Part shown: in pieces, positions 20,367 to 32,638 of the stretch
Position numbering within the stretch: position 1 is the first letter of the stretch
Layout of the letters: each line of letters starts with the position of its first letter
Assembly: GCF_028550595.1 (NCBI RefSeq)
Contig: NZ_JAQQGN010000002.1
Span: forward strand, 674,491-738,490
Source of the DNA: Luteimonas sp. BLCC-B24
Lineage (GTDB): Bacteria; Pseudomonadota; Gammaproteobacteria; Xanthomonadales; Xanthomonadaceae
DNA length: 64,000 nucleotides
Reading direction: 5' to 3'
Translations under genes and position numbers: made by a program
Notes under the pieces: model-generated
What the model was told of the DNA's origin: nothing
The model's input: the letters and a program-made list of their open reading frames with translations, nothing else
Database searches by the model: none

Positions 20367-21131
20367 ATGCGCAGCGGCAATCCCACCCTCAAGGAATCGA
20401 CCTTCCTCGACCTCGCCAGTGGCAGCGTGGTCTCGCGCGACGGCGAGGCGATGACCCTCAACGGCACCGTCAGCAAGACCGGTTTCCTGTTGCTGCTGAC
20501 CGTGCTGACGGCCGCGTTCGCCTGGTCCCAGGTCGACTTCGGTGTCGATGGGCGGCCGCAGGCGGGCTTCGGCATCTATCTCTGGGGCGGTGCAATCGGC
20601 GGCTTCATCATCGCCATGGTGACCGTCTTCAAGAAGACGTGGGCGCCGGTGACGGCGCCGCTGTACGCGCTGGTCGAGGGCTTCTTTCTCGGCGCGATCT
20701 CGGCGATGTACAACTTCATGTACGAAGGCATCGTGCTGCAGGCGGTGATGCTGACCTTCGGCACCCTGTTCGCGCTGCTGTTCGCCTATCGCAGCGGCCT
20801 GATCAAGGCCACCGAGAACTTCAAGCTGGGCGTGGTGGCCGCCACCGGCGGCATCGCGCTGGTGTATCTGGCGACGATCGTGCTGGGCTTCTTCGGGGTC
20901 CGGATTCCGCTCATTCACGAGTCCGGCCTGGTCGGCATCGGCTTCAGCCTGTTCGTGGTCGTGATCGCTGCGCTGAATCTGGTGCTGGATTTCGATTTCA
21001 TCGAAACCGGCGTCGAGCAGGGTGCACCCAAGTACATGGAGTGGTACGGGGCGTTCGGCCTGATGGTCACGCTGGTGTGGCTGTACATCGAGTTCCTGCG
21101 CCTGCTCTCGAAGCTGCAGTCACGCAACTGA
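20367..21131 (+). CDS. Bax inhibitor-1/YccA-like membrane protein
   Basis: A 254-aa protein with seven predicted TM helices of the TMBIM/BI-1 superfamily (the COG4760 branch, with an N-terminal cytosolic stretch MRSGNPTLKESTF). Conserved acidic residues occur in the last TMs (LVLDFDFIETGV). Family members act as pH-sensitive ion leak channels or FtsH-associated proteins; the role of this branch is not known. RBS AGGGG precedes the ATG. It ends with its own terminator. Confidence 0.85.
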   Translation: MRSGNPTLKESTFLDLASGSVVSRDGEAMTLNGTVSKTGFLLLLTVLTAAFAWSQVDFGVDGRPQAGFGIYLWGGAIGGFIIAMVTVFKKTWAPVTAPLYALVEGFFLGAISAMYNFMYEGIVLQAVMLTFGTLFALLFAYRSGLIKATENFKLGVVAATGGIALVYLATIVLGFFGVRIPLIHESGLVGIGFSLFVVVIAALNLVLDFDFIETGVEQGAPKYMEWYGAFGLMVTLVWLYIEFLRLLSKLQSRN

Positions 21132-21158
21132 CGAACCCGCGTCATCGCCGTATCCGGA

Positions 21159-21186
21159 ACGGGCGCCTCGGCGCCCGTTTTCCCTT
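21159..21186 (+). terminator. Intrinsic terminator after BI-1 gene
   Basis: Stem AACGGGCGCC / GGCGCCCGTT with a two-base loop (TC), followed by TTCCCTTT. Confidence 0.8.
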
Positions 21187-21330
21187 TGCGGTCTCGCCTT
21201 GCGCGGCAGCGTCGCGATTCGACGCCGCCCCGTGCAGGCGGCGACGCGGTGCAGGGGTGCGCCCGCGCCATCGTGCACGCCCGCTCCACGGGTGGGCGCC
21301 TACGCTCGTGCACCGTCCTGGAATATCCGC

Positions 21331-22134
21331 ATGCGCCTGCTCGCCGGCTGCGAACTGTCGATCGAAACCGAGGCCCGCGGCGCCGTGCAGGCGATGCTGC
21401 GTCCGCGCTCGGGTGGGGTGCGCTGGCGTGTGAACGGTCGGGACGGCTTCGAGCCGGCGCACGCTTTCGCTGAATACACCGACGGGTTCGGCAATCGTTG
21501 CCAGCGTTTCACGCTGCCCGCGGGCCTCACGCGGCTGCAGGTGCAGTCGGTGGTCGACGCCGCGCCCGATCTTCCGGTCGCGCCGATGGCGCCCGCGAAC
21601 GATCCGGCGGCCCTTCCGGACGAGACGCTGCAGTTCCTGTTGCCGAGCCGCTACTGTCCCTCGGACCGCGTCGCGATGTGGGAACAGGCCCAGGCCGTGG
21701 TCGGCGGGGCGACGCCCGGCTATGCACAGGCCGAGGCGATCCGCGCCTGGATCCATGCGCATCTGGCCTATCGCTACGGGACCAGTGATTCCAGCACCGA
21801 TGCGCAACAGACCCTGGAGCAGGGCGCCGGCGTCTGCCGGGACTTCGCCCACGTGGGCATCACCCTCTGCCGCGCGCTCGATATTCCGGCCCGGATGGTG
21901 GTGGGCTGGTTGCACGACCTGAAGCCGATGGACATGCACGCCTGGTTCGAAGCCTATCTGGGTGACACCTGGTATGCATTCGACGCGACACAGGCGACGC
22001 CCCGTGGCGGGCGCGTGGTCATCGCGCACGGGCGCGACGCGGCCGATGTGGCCTTCCTCACGAGCTACCGTCCCCTGCGGACCCTGTCGATGCGCGTATG
22101 GGCGGACATCGACGGCGACGCGCGCGCAGACTGA
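21331..22134 (+). CDS. Transglutaminase-like cysteine protease-fold protein
   Basis: A 267-aa protein with an N-terminal beta domain (residues 1-110, as in other bacterial transglutaminase-like proteins) and a C-terminal transglutaminase core. The triad is C169 in GAGVCRDFAHVGI, H203 in DMHAWFEAYL and D218 in YAFDATQ. No signal peptide is seen, so it should be cytosolic. Such enzymes are peptidases or amide-forming enzymes; the substrate is unknown. The start at 21331 (MRLLAGCEL) is family-like. It is followed after 10 bp by a metallopeptidase gene, suggesting a shared transcript. Confidence 0.85.
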   Translation: MRLLAGCELSIETEARGAVQAMLRPRSGGVRWRVNGRDGFEPAHAFAEYTDGFGNRCQRFTLPAGLTRLQVQSVVDAAPDLPVAPMAPANDPAALPDETLQFLLPSRYCPSDRVAMWEQAQAVVGGATPGYAQAEAIRAWIHAHLAYRYGTSDSSTDAQQTLEQGAGVCRDFAHVGITLCRALDIPARMVVGWLHDLKPMDMHAWFEAYLGDTWYAFDATQATPRGGRVVIAHGRDAADVAFLTSYRPLRTLSMRVWADIDGDARAD

Positions 22135-22144
22135 AGGCACCCGC

Positions 22145-23260
22145 ATGCGATTGTTCAAATGCTCGCGATGCGAGCAGGTGTTGTATTTCGAGAACAGCGC
22201 GTGTCTGCGCTGCGGGAGCAGGCTCGGCTTCTTTCCCGACAGCCTCACGCTCGAGGCGCTCGAGCCGGACGGCGACCACTGGCGTGCACTCGACGGCCCA
22301 CCGGGGGCGCACCGGTTCTGCCGCAACGCCGCGCACTCGGCGTGCAACTGGATGCTGCGTGCCGACGATCCGTCGCCCTATTGCCGGGCCTGCCGCCACA
22401 ACCGCACGGTGCCGGACCTGAGCATCCCCGAGCGCCTCGAGGCCTGGCGCCGTATCGAGACGGCGAAGCGGCGGTTGTTCTACACGCTGCTGCGGCTGCG
22501 ACTGCCGACTCCCGATCCCAACAGCGGCGATCCGCAACCCCTGTCGTTCGACTTTCTCGCCGATCCGCGGCGCGGCCCGAAGGTGATGACCGGCCACGAC
22601 AACGGCCATATCACCATCGCCCTGTCGGAAGCCGACGACCTGGCGCGCGAGCGCCTGCGCATCGAACTCGGCGAGCCCTACCGCACGCTGCTCGGCCATT
22701 TCAGGCACGAGATCGGCCACTATTACTGGGATCGACTGGTGCGCGACGCAGGCGATGCGGAACTGGAACGCTGCCGCGCCTTGTTCGGCGACGAGCGACG
22801 CGACTACGGCGAGGCCCTGGCCGCGCACTACGCCAACGGCGCGCCGGACGACTGGCAGGCGAGCTACGTCAGCAGTTACGCCACGATGCACGCCTGGGAG
22901 GACTGGGCCGAGACCTGGGCGCACTATCTGCATATGGTCGATACGCTCGAAATGGCGTCCGCCTTCGGAATCCGGATCGCGCCGGACGTGGCCGACGACG
23001 CGTCGATGGACGCGCAGTTGGCGCTCGACCCGGTGCTGGTCGCCGAAGTCCAGCGGCTCGTCGATGCCTGGCTGCCCCTGACCTACGCGGTCAACAGCCT
23101 CAACCGGGCCATGGGGCAACCCGATCTCTATCCCTTCGTGATCGCGCCGGCCGTGATCGGCAAGATGGCCTACATCCACGATCTGATCCGGCGACAGGGG
23201 CGCAACCGGCCGCCGCCGGCCGCCGCCGGGGCAGGGGCCTTCGGACGGGCTCCGGTGTGA
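22145..23260 (+). CDS. Putative zinc-binding metallopeptidase with zinc ribbon
   Basis: A 371-aa protein that fits the putative zinc-binding metallopeptidase family (PF15887 type). An N-terminal zinc ribbon has CSRC (C6, C9) and CLRC (C20, C23); a second Cys cluster lies at about residues 59-83. The protease domain carries HEIGHYYWDRL (H188, E189, H192) and an acidic helix WEDWAETWAHYLH that likely holds the third ligand. No signal peptide. The upstream gene is a transglutaminase-like enzyme; such peptidases often occur beside transglutaminase, alpha-E and ATP-grasp proteins, but only the pair is present here. Confidence 0.8.
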   Translation: MRLFKCSRCEQVLYFENSACLRCGSRLGFFPDSLTLEALEPDGDHWRALDGPPGAHRFCRNAAHSACNWMLRADDPSPYCRACRHNRTVPDLSIPERLEAWRRIETAKRRLFYTLLRLRLPTPDPNSGDPQPLSFDFLADPRRGPKVMTGHDNGHITIALSEADDLARERLRIELGEPYRTLLGHFRHEIGHYYWDRLVRDAGDAELERCRALFGDERRDYGEALAAHYANGAPDDWQASYVSSYATMHAWEDWAETWAHYLHMVDTLEMASAFGIRIAPDVADDASMDAQLALDPVLVAEVQRLVDAWLPLTYAVNSLNRAMGQPDLYPFVIAPAVIGKMAYIHDLIRRQGRNRPPPAAAGAGAFGRAPV

Positions 23261-23399
23261 TTCCGGCACGGGCGCGTTACACTGCGCGCCCGGTGCGGCG
23301 AAATTCGGTCCCGGGCATTCCGTTTCCGCTCGAATCGGATAGAATGCGCGGCTCGTCGCGGCACTCGTGGCCCGGCGACGGTGCAGACGTTTTCTTGTG

Positions 23400-23476
23400 G
23401 TGGCTGTAGCTCAGTTGGTTAGAGTACTGGATTGTGATTCCAGTGGTCGGGGGTTCGAGTCCCCTCAGCCACCCCA
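23400..23476 (+). tRNA. tRNA-His (GTG)
   Basis: 77 nt with encoded CCA. Acceptor GTGGCTG pairs with CAGCCAC; a G at 23399 can serve as the -1 G opposite C73. The anticodon loop ATTGTGATT gives GTG. A possible -10 TAGAAT is at 23340-23345. Confidence 0.96.
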
Positions 23477-23548
23477 TCGTGTCATGGCATGCATCTTCGG
23501 GTGTTGCCCCAGCGCGCAGAGTTGCGTACACTGCGTGCCCGCTTCATC

Positions 23549-23624
23549 GGGCCGTTAGCTCAGTTGGTAGAGCAGTTGACTCTTAATCAATAGGTCCAAG
23601 GTTCGAATCCTTGACGGCCCACCA
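23549..23624 (+). tRNA. tRNA-Lys (CTT)
   Basis: 76 nt with CCA. Acceptor GGGCCGT pairs with ACGGCCC. Anticodon loop CTCTTAA gives CTT, reading AAG. It sits 72 bp after tRNA-His and is followed by a strong terminator. Confidence 0.96.
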
Positions 23625-23635
23625 GTTCGCGAAGA

Positions 23636-23660
23636 CGCCCGGCACTGCCGGGCGTTTTTC
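23636..23660 (+). terminator. Intrinsic terminator after tRNA-Lys
   Basis: CGCCCGGC, loop ACT, GCCGGGCG, then five T. It ends the His-Lys tRNA transcript. Confidence 0.9.
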
Positions 23661-23732
23661 GTTGCGGTGACACGAGGCGGGCGTCCGGTCCGCAGATGGT
23701 CTACGATGCGCCGGCCCGCGTGCGGGCGCAGC

Positions 23733-23817
23733 GCGAAAGTGGCGGAATTGGTAGACGCCCTGGTTTTAGGTACCAGTGCCGCAAGGCGTGCGGGTTCGAG
23801 TCCCGCCTTTCGCACCA
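23733..23817 (+). tRNA. tRNA-Leu (TAG)
   Basis: 85 nt with CCA and a long variable arm (TGCCGCAAGGCGT), as in class II tRNAs. Acceptor GCGAAAG pairs with CTTTCGC. Anticodon loop TTTAGGT gives TAG. Confidence 0.96.
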
Positions 23818-24068
23818 CCCGGTCGGGCGGCCCGTCGAGGACGACTGCGCGGTCGGCGGGCCCGGCGGTGGATCGCACCGCCCGCAGGCGCTGCTTCGGC
23901 AACGTTCGCCGCGCCACCCCTCGATGCGCATCGCTGGCGGCCGCGGCGCGAATCCGCCACACTATCGCGTTCCGTCGTCGGGGCCTGCGCGAGCGCTCCG
24001 GCGACAGTTCCATCAACCTCAATCAGTCAGATGTCGCGCGGCGGGCTGCCGCGAGCGCAGGAGTGGAT

Positions 24069-25376
24069 ATGCAAGTTTCGGTCGAATCGCTGGGCAGTCT
24101 GGAACGCAAGATGACGTTCCGCGTGCCATCCGAGCGCCTGGAAAGCCAGGTCGGTGGCCGTCTGCGCGAGATCGCGCGGACCACCCGCCTCAAGGGCTTC
24201 CGCCCGGGCAAGGTGCCGGCCAAGGTGGTCGAGCAGCGCTTCGGCGAACAGGTCCGGGCCGAAGTGCTCGACGGCCTGCTGCGCGAAGGCTTCGACCAGG
24301 CCATCCGCGAGAACGCACTGCGCCTGGCCGGCGCCCCGCAGATCACGCCCGAGGGCGAAGCGGGCGAGGGCGAGCTCGCCTTCACCGCCACGTTCGAGGT
24401 GGTGCCGGACTTCGGTGACATCGAACTGGAGAAGCTCCAGGTCGTGCGCCACACCGCCGAGGTCGCCGAGGACGACATCGATCGCATGATCGAGAATCTG
24501 CGCCTGCAGCGCCGCAGCTGGAGCGCGGTCACGCGCGGCGCGCAGAAGGGCGACGCCGTGGACGTCGAGACCTGGTCGCAGATCGGCGACGAGCGTCTGC
24601 CGGCCGAAGGCGCCGAGCGCGGCGTCACGGTGCTCGGCTCGGGCGCGATGTATCCCGAGCTCGAGGACGCACTGGTCGGTCTCGCCAAGGGCGAGGAAAA
24701 GACCGTCGAAGTGACCTTCCCGGAGGACTGGCGTGTGCCGCAGCTCGCGGGCAAGCAGGCCAGCGTGCACGTCAAGGTCGAGCAGGTCTCCGAGCAGCAC
24801 CTGCCCGAAGTCGACGGTGCGTTCATCCGCAGCTTCGGCGTCAAGAGCGGCGAAATGGCGCAGTTCCGCACCGAGATCCGCAGCAACCTCGAGCGCGAGC
24901 TCAAGGGCGCGCTGATGAACCGTCTGCGTCGCGAGGTGGGTGAGCAGCTGGTCGCCGCGTTCGCCCACATCGAGCTGCCGCCGAAGCTGGTCGAGGCCGA
25001 GGCGAAGTCGCTGCTGCGCCAGACCGTCGAGCAGGCGCGGCGCAGCGGCCAGAATCCGAACGTTCCCGAGGATGCCCATGCCGGATTCGTCGAGCCGGCG
25101 CGCAAGCGCGTGCTCGTCGGTCTGCTGGTCGGCGAAGTGGCCCGGCGCCACGATCTCAAGCTCGATCCCAAGCGCGTGAACGAGACCATGCGCCTGATCG
25201 CCTCGACCTACGAGGAGCCGCAGCAGGTCATTGAGATGTACCGCAACGACCCCCAGCTGATGTCGGGTCTGCAGAACCGCGTGATGGAAGAGCAGGTGAT
25301 CGACTGGATCGCCGAGCGCGCCCAGCACACCGAGCAGGCGCTGAGCTTCCAGGACGCGATCGGCCCGCAGGCCTGA
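24069..25376 (+). CDS. tig: Trigger factor
   Basis: Ribosome-associated chaperone and peptidyl-prolyl isomerase of 435 aa. The N-terminal ribosome-binding domain has GFRPGKVP, the signature loop at about residues 43-50. A PPIase domain occupies about 150-245 and a long helical C-terminal chaperone domain completes it. AGGAG stands five bases before the ATG at 24069. It opens the tig-clpP-clpX-lon block, a conserved arrangement linking folding of new chains to proteolysis. Confidence 0.95.
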   Translation: MQVSVESLGSLERKMTFRVPSERLESQVGGRLREIARTTRLKGFRPGKVPAKVVEQRFGEQVRAEVLDGLLREGFDQAIRENALRLAGAPQITPEGEAGEGELAFTATFEVVPDFGDIELEKLQVVRHTAEVAEDDIDRMIENLRLQRRSWSAVTRGAQKGDAVDVETWSQIGDERLPAEGAERGVTVLGSGAMYPELEDALVGLAKGEEKTVEVTFPEDWRVPQLAGKQASVHVKVEQVSEQHLPEVDGAFIRSFGVKSGEMAQFRTEIRSNLERELKGALMNRLRREVGEQLVAAFAHIELPPKLVEAEAKSLLRQTVEQARRSGQNPNVPEDAHAGFVEPARKRVLVGLLVGEVARRHDLKLDPKRVNETMRLIASTYEEPQQVIEMYRNDPQLMSGLQNRVMEEQVIDWIAERAQHTEQALSFQDAIGPQA

Positions 25377-25392
25377 TCCGCGACGCCATTCC

Positions 25393-25416
25393 CGTCCGGC
25401 CCTCAGCGGCCGGACG
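25393..25416. other. Stable hairpin between tig and clpP
   Basis: CGTCCGGCC, loop CTCAGC, GGCCGGACG: a perfect 9-bp stem without a following T run, 20 bp before the clpP start. It may stabilise or process the mRNA between the two genes rather than terminate it. Confidence 0.5.
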
Positions 25417-25435
25417 CTCCGACGGAAACCGAGCG

Positions 25436-26062
25436 ATGAGCATCGAAACGAAAGCCCTCAACCTGGTGCCGATGGTGGTCGAGCAGACCAGTCGCGGCGA
25501 GCGCGCGTACGACATCTATTCGCGCCTGTTGAAGGAGCGCGTGATCTTCCTCGTCGGCGGTATCGACGACCACATGGCGAACGTGATCGTCGCCCAGTTG
25601 CTGTTCCTCGAGGCCGAAAACCCCGAGAAGGACATCAACCTGTACATCAACTCGCCGGGCGGTATCGTCACCGCGGGCATGGCGATCTACGACACCATGC
25701 AGTTCATCAAGCCCGACGTGAGCACGATCTGTATCGGCCAGGCGGCCAGCATGGGCGCGCTGCTGCTGTCGTCGGGCGCGGCCGGCAAGCGCTATGCGCT
25801 GCCGAACTCGCGCGTGATGATTCATCAGCCGCTGGGCGGCTTCCAAGGCCAGGCGACCGACATCGACATCCATGCGCGCGAGATCCTGTCGATGAAGCGC
25901 CGCCTGAACGAGATCATGGCCCACCACACCGGCCAGCCGTTCGAGACGATCGCGCACGACACCGAGCGCGACAACTTCAAGAGCGCCGAAGCGGCCCGCG
26001 AGTACGGTCTCGTCGACCAGGTGCTCGAGCGTCGCCCCGACGAGTCGATCACCCCGACCTGA
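25436..26062 (+). CDS. clpP: ATP-dependent Clp protease proteolytic subunit
   Basis: Serine protease of 208 aa forming the tetradecameric core that degrades substrates fed by ClpX/ClpA. Catalytic Ser105 is in [10 protein letters not shown] and His130 in MIHQPLGG; the Asp of the triad lies in the [18 protein letters not shown] region. Length and sequence are typical ([20 protein letters not shown]). It precedes clpX by 111 bp. Confidence 0.97.
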   Translation: MSIETKALNLVPMVVEQTSRGERAYDIYSRLLKERVIFLVGGIDDHMANVIVAQLLFLEAENPEKDINLYINSPGGIVTAGMAIYDTMQFIKPDVSTICIGQAASMGALLLSSGAAGKRYALPNSRVMIHQPLGGFQGQATDIDIHAREILSMKRRLNEIMAHHTGQPFETIAHDTERDNFKSAEAAREYGLVDQVLERRPDESITPT

Positions 26063-26173
26063 TCGGCCAAGCGTTTGATCTGTAAAGCATTGCTGTGACG
26101 GCGCGCTCCGTTCGGAGGCGCCGGGCGCTGTGCTATTCTCGAAACGTAACCGCAACACAGATTTGGCGAAGGC

Positions 26174-27460
26174 ATGAGCGAAGACCGTCAGGGTCGTTCC
26201 GGCGACAGCAACAAGATCCTCTACTGCTCCTTCTGCGGAAAGAGCCAGCATGAGGTGCGCAAGCTGATTGCGGGTCCCAGCGTGTTCATCTGCGATGAGT
26301 GCGTCGAGCTCTGCAACGACATCATCCGCGAGGAACTCGAGGAAAAGGCCCAGTCGGCGCGCAGTTCGCTGCCCAAGCCGCGCGAGATCCTCGAGGTGCT
26401 CGACCAGTACGTTATCGGTCAGAAGCGGGCCAAGAAGACGCTGGCAGTGGCGGTCTACAACCACTACAAGCGCATCGAAAGCCGCAGCAAGAACGACGAG
26501 GTCGAGCTTGCGAAGTCCAACATCCTGCTGATCGGACCGACCGGTTCGGGCAAGACGCTGCTGGCCGAAACGCTGGCGCGCCTGCTCAACGTGCCGTTCA
26601 CGATGGCCGATGCGACGACGCTGACCGAAGCCGGTTATGTCGGCGAGGACGTCGAGAACATCATCCAGAAGCTGCTGCAGAAGTGCGACTACGACGCCGA
26701 GAAGGCGCAGCAGGGCATCGTCTACATCGACGAGATCGACAAGATCTCGCGCAAGAGCGAGAACCCGTCGATCACCCGCGATGTCTCGGGCGAGGGCGTG
26801 CAGCAGGCGCTGCTCAAGCTCATCGAGGGCACGGTGGCCAGCGTGCCGCCGCAGGGCGGCCGCAAGCACCCGCAGCAGGAATTCCTGCAGGTCGACACCA
26901 AGAACATCCTGTTCATCGTCGGCGGTGCGTTCGCGGGTCTCGACAAGGTGATCCAGGCGCGCAGCACGGATGCCAGCGGCATCGGCTTCGGCGCCAAGCT
27001 CAAGAGTTCGGAGCGCAAGGCCGACACCGGCAAGGTGCTGGCCGACGTCGAGCCGGAAGACCTGATCAAGTTCGGTCTGATTCCCGAATTCGTCGGGCGT
27101 CTGCCGGTGGTCGCGACGCTCGAGGAACTCGACGAGGCGGCGCTGATCCAGATCCTCACCGAGCCCAAGAACGCGATCAGCAAGCAGTTCAAGAAGCTGT
27201 TCGAGATGGAAGGCGTGGAACTGGAGTTCCGCCCCGACGCGCTCGCTGCGATCGCCAAGAAGGCGATCAAGCGCAAGACCGGCGCGCGCGGTCTGCGCAC
27301 GATCGTCGAATCGGTGCTGCTGGACACGATGTACGAACTGCCCTCGCTGGAGAACGTCAGCAAGGTTGTCGTCGACGAATCCGTGATCGAACACAAGTCC
27401 GAGCCTTACCTGATCTACGAGACCCCGGCGACCGAGCAGAAGGTCGCCTCCGGAGATTGA
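26174..27460 (+). CDS. clpX: ATP-dependent Clp protease ATPase subunit ClpX
   Basis: AAA+ unfoldase of 428 aa that recognises tagged substrates and delivers them to ClpP. The N-terminal C4 zinc-binding domain has CSFCGKS and CDECVELC. The AAA+ domain has Walker A GPTGSGKT, Walker B VYIDEIDK, sensor and arginine motifs, and the pore-loop region [12 protein letters not shown]. The ClpP-binding IGF-type loop appears as the segment [12 protein letters not shown]. The 111-bp gap to clpP contains a GC hairpin and possibly its own promoter. Confidence 0.97.
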   Translation: MSEDRQGRSGDSNKILYCSFCGKSQHEVRKLIAGPSVFICDECVELCNDIIREELEEKAQSARSSLPKPREILEVLDQYVIGQKRAKKTLAVAVYNHYKRIESRSKNDEVELAKSNILLIGPTGSGKTLLAETLARLLNVPFTMADATTLTEAGYVGEDVENIIQKLLQKCDYDAEKAQQGIVYIDEIDKISRKSENPSITRDVSGEGVQQALLKLIEGTVASVPPQGGRKHPQQEFLQVDTKNILFIVGGAFAGLDKVIQARSTDASGIGFGAKLKSSERKADTGKVLADVEPEDLIKFGLIPEFVGRLPVVATLEELDEAALIQILTEPKNAISKQFKKLFEMEGVELEFRPDALAAIAKKAIKRKTGARGLRTIVESVLLDTMYELPSLENVSKVVVDESVIEHKSEPYLIYETPATEQKVASGD

Positions 27461-27536
27461 CGCGGACCGGCGTGGCCGGAACGAATCGTTCCGTCACCGC
27501 ACCGGCCGGCTGTGATTCAGGGCCAGCGCCGTCATC

Positions 27537-27568
27537 ACGCGCCGCGTACCGCAGGGTCCGCGGCGCGT
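27537..27568. other. Inverted repeat between clpX and lon
   Basis: ACGCGCCGCG and CGCGGCGCGT, a perfect 10-bp stem with a 12-nt loop and no T run beyond GTTT. It could be a weak terminator of the clp transcript or a processing site. Confidence 0.4.
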
Positions 27569-27593
27569 CCGTTTCCGGGCTGCCGCCGCGGCG

Positions 27594-27622
27594 CTTGCAA
27601 CCCGGCCCGCAGCGCCCCATAA
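27594..27622 (+). promoter_or_regulatory. Sigma-32-type heat-shock promoter of lon
   Basis: CTTGCAA (27594-27600), a 14-bp spacer and CCCCATAA (27615-27622). The sigma-32 consensus is CTTGAAA-N11-15-CCCCATNT, so both boxes and the spacing agree. The expected RNA start would be about 60 bp before the lon ATG. Confidence 0.72.
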
Positions 27623-27690
27623 ACGAAGCCAGGCGGCGTTGCCGTCCCGGGCGGCGCCGCCGCTCGGATGCGATTTTTCGAGGAACGACG

Positions 27691-30159
<2,469 letters not shown>

Positions 30160-30508
30160 GCCGGGCGGCCATCGCGAACGTCTCGCGGCCGTCATTGCCT
30201 CGGCAATGGCGGCCGTGCTGGTTTCCGGGGACGCGATACGCGGTCGCGTCGGCTCGGATGTCGAGAGCGACGGCGCGCTGTCCGTAATGCGCGCGAGGCT
30301 TCAGCTGCGTCGGCTTGATGACTGGCGGCCGATCGCACAGCCGCGCGCGCAGAGCGGGAACGGGCTGCCGTTGGAGGGATCGGCGCACGCGCATCGGTCG
30401 TGCGCGGCCGCGTCGGCACGTGGCCGCGCGGTGTGCGGCGATCTGCGCGTGAGGCCCCGCGGGCAGGGCGCCGCCGCTGCTGCGCCGACGATGACGACGT
30501 GCAGCAGG
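30160..30508. other. Intergenic region after lon
   Basis: About 350 bp between lon and the convergent Smr gene. It holds a near-perfect stem GGCCGTCATTGCC / GGCAATGGCGGCC with a two-base loop (30187-30214) but no T run. No ORF here resembles HU, which often follows lon. Nothing else recognised. Confidence 0.5.
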
Positions 30509-31066
30509 TCAGCGCTTGCGCGGCTGCAGCAGCACCAGCACCGCGCCCGTACTGCCCTGGGCCGGCGGCGCGCTGTGGAACGCGACGACATCGGCGCGCT
30601 GGCGCAGCAGGCGGTCGACGAGATTCTTCAGGATGGGCGCATCGGGCGAGGAGTTGAGGCCCTTGCCGTGCACGATGCGCACGCAGCCGACGCCCGCGTC
30701 GATCGCGTCGCGCAGAAACATGCGCAGCAGGACGGTCGCCTGCGCGGCATCGCTGTGATGCAGATCGAGTTCTTCCTGCGCCGCGTAGTCCCCGCGTCCG
30801 AGGCGCCGCAGGACGCGCGGCGAGACGTCGTCGCGGCGGTACTGCATCGCATCGCCCGCCTGCAGCAGCGGGCCGTCGAGCAGCTGTCTGAATTCGCTGC
30901 GTGCGTCGGCCTCGTCGCGCTCGGCCATGCGCGTGGACGGGCGCGGGCGGGGGGGCTGCGGCGGCGGGGGCGCTTGCGGCAATTCACGCACCGGGCCGAT
31001 CGCGGCGCGGAACAGGGCGCCGTCATCGTCGTCGACCGGCGGTTCGGGATCGCGTCTGCGTTTCAT
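30509..31066 (-). CDS. smrA: Smr domain protein
   Basis: A 185-aa protein with a proline-rich N-terminal linker ([11 protein letters not shown]) and a C-terminal Smr domain: the signature appears as [12 protein letters not shown] and [11 protein letters not shown]. Stand-alone Smr proteins of this type are DNA/RNA nicking or mRNA-quality-control endonucleases (SmrA/SmrB, MutS2-like). The canonical LDLHG has His in place of Gly. The ATG at 31066 gives a family-like N terminus (MKRRRDPEP); the frame to 31207 runs into the surE promoter region. It is divergent from surE. Confidence 0.83.
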   Translation of the reverse strand: MKRRRDPEPPVDDDDGALFRAAIGPVRELPQAPPPPQPPRPRPSTRMAERDEADARSEFRQLLDGPLLQAGDAMQYRRDDVSPRVLRRLGRGDYAAQEELDLHHSDAAQATVLLRMFLRDAIDAGVGCVRIVHGKGLNSSPDAPILKNLVDRLLRQRADVVAFHSAPPAQGSTGAVLVLLQPRKR

Positions 31067-31160
31067 GCCGCCAGCGTACGTGATGCGCGGGTCGGGAGCA
31101 TGCGGCCATCCGGTATCATGTCGATTCCGACGAAACGGCACGGGGCCTGCAGAACGATCC

Positions 31161-31943
31161 ATGCGTGTACTGGTCAGCAACGACGACGGCGTCGACGCCC
31201 CCGGCATCCGGATTCTCGCCCAGGGTCTGCGCGATGCGGGTCACGAGGTGCTGATCGTCGCGCCCGATCGCGACCGCTCGGGCGCGAGCAATTCGCTCAC
31301 GCTCGACCTGCCGTTGCGCGTGGTGCAGGTGGACGACACGACCTGGCGGGTCCACGGCACACCGACCGATTGCGTGCACGTCGCGATCACCGGCCTGCTC
31401 GACGTCGAACCCGACATCGTGGTGTCCGGCATCAACAACACTGCGAACCTCGGCGACGACGTGATCTATTCGGGCACCGTCGCCGCCGCGATGGAGGGGC
31501 GGTTCCTGGGATTGCCGGCGGTCGCGATGTCGCTGGTGACCGAGAACCACGACGGCCGCCACTATGAAACCGCCGCGCGCGCCGCGGTCGAGATCGTCGC
31601 CCGACTGAAGGCCGACCCGCTGCCGGCCGACACCATCCTCAACGTCAACGTGCCCGACGTCGCGTGGGAGTCGCTGGCGGGCTTCGAGGTCACCCGTCTG
31701 GGCAACCGGCATCGCGCCGAGGCCTGCACGCCGCTGGAGGATCCGCGCGGCCGCATGTTCTGGTGGATCGGGGCGGCCGGCGCCGAACAGGACGCCGGCC
31801 CGGGTACGGATTTCCATGCGGTGCGCACGCGCCACATCGCCATCACGCCGATCCACGTCGATCTCACCCGTTACCAGGCGCTCGAGCACGTCGCCAACTG
31901 GGTGGGCGGGCTCGAGGCCGACCTCAAGGCGACCCAGGCATGA
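31161..31943 (+). CDS. surE: 5'/3'-nucleotidase SurE
   Basis: Metal-dependent nucleoside monophosphatase of 260 aa. It has the metal-binding VSNDDG motif at residues 6-11, the conserved Asn/Ser loop [17 protein letters not shown] and the family C-terminal ITPIHVDLT. It opens the surE-pcm-yqaA-nlpD operon with 4-bp or shorter overlaps throughout, the stationary-phase survival cluster of gammaproteobacteria. Confidence 0.94.
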   Translation: MRVLVSNDDGVDAPGIRILAQGLRDAGHEVLIVAPDRDRSGASNSLTLDLPLRVVQVDDTTWRVHGTPTDCVHVAITGLLDVEPDIVVSGINNTANLGDDVIYSGTVAAAMEGRFLGLPAVAMSLVTENHDGRHYETAARAAVEIVARLKADPLPADTILNVNVPDVAWESLAGFEVTRLGNRHRAEACTPLEDPRGRMFWWIGAAGAEQDAGPGTDFHAVRTRHIAITPIHVDLTRYQALEHVANWVGGLEADLKATQA

Positions 31944-32638
31944 TGGCGCGCCTGCGTCTCCAGCCCGAGGCCATCGGCGTCGGCATGACCTCGCAGCGCG
32001 TGCGCGACCGGCTGATCGACCGGCTGCGCGACGGCGCACATCCAGGCGGCGGCATTTCGGACGAGCGCGTGCTCAACGCGATCCGCACCGTGCCGCGGCA
32101 CCTGTTCGTCGACGAGGCCTTCGCGACGCGCGCCTACGAGGACACCGCGCTGCCGATCGGCCACGGCCAGACGATCTCGCAACCCTGGGTGGTCGCGCGC
32201 ATGACCGAGGCGCTGCTGGCCGATGGCATGCCCGGCAAGGTGCTGGAGATCGGCACCGGCTCCGGCTACCAGGCCACGATCCTCGCGGCGCTGGGCATCG
32301 AGGTGCACACCGTCGAGCGGATCGGCGAACTGCTGCGGGTCGCGCGCAAGCGCTTCCGCTCGCTCGGTCTCAACGTCCGCAGCAAGCACGACGACGGCCG
32401 CATCGGCTGGCCCGAGAACGGACCCTTCGACGGCATCATCGTCACCGCGGCCGGGCCTGCGCTGGTCGAAGCGCTCACCGATCAGCTCGCGCCCGGCGGC
32501 ATTCTCGTCGCGCCGGTCGGCGCGCAGGGCGCGCAGCAGCGTCTGCTCGTGCTCCGGCGTCAGGACGACGGCCGGGTGGTCCAGCAGGACATCGCCGCCG
32601 TCAGTTTCGTCCCCCTTCTTTCCGGATACATCGACTGA
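31940..32638 (+). CDS. pcm: Protein-L-isoaspartate O-methyltransferase
   Basis: Repairs isoaspartyl residues in aged proteins using SAM; 232 aa. The family motif RHLFVDEAF and the SAM-binding [15 protein letters not shown] are clear, with the later [12 protein letters not shown] 31940 overlaps the surE stop; the ATG three bases on is equally possible. Confidence 0.94.
   Translation: MMARLRLQPEAIGVGMTSQRVRDRLIDRLRDGAHPGGGISDERVLNAIRTVPRHLFVDEAFATRAYEDTALPIGHGQTISQPWVVARMTEALLADGMPGKVLEIGTGSGYQATILAALGIEVHTVERIGELLRVARKRFRSLGLNVRSKHDDGRIGWPENGPFDGIIVTAAGPALVEALTDQLAPGGILVAPVGAQGAQQRLLVLRRQDDGRVVQQDIAAVSFVPLLSGYID

Noticed and set aside
24027..25328. Open frame of 433 aa antisense to tig
   Set aside because: Exact shadow of trigger factor; composition (Leu/Ala/Asp/His-rich) is typical of antisense translation.
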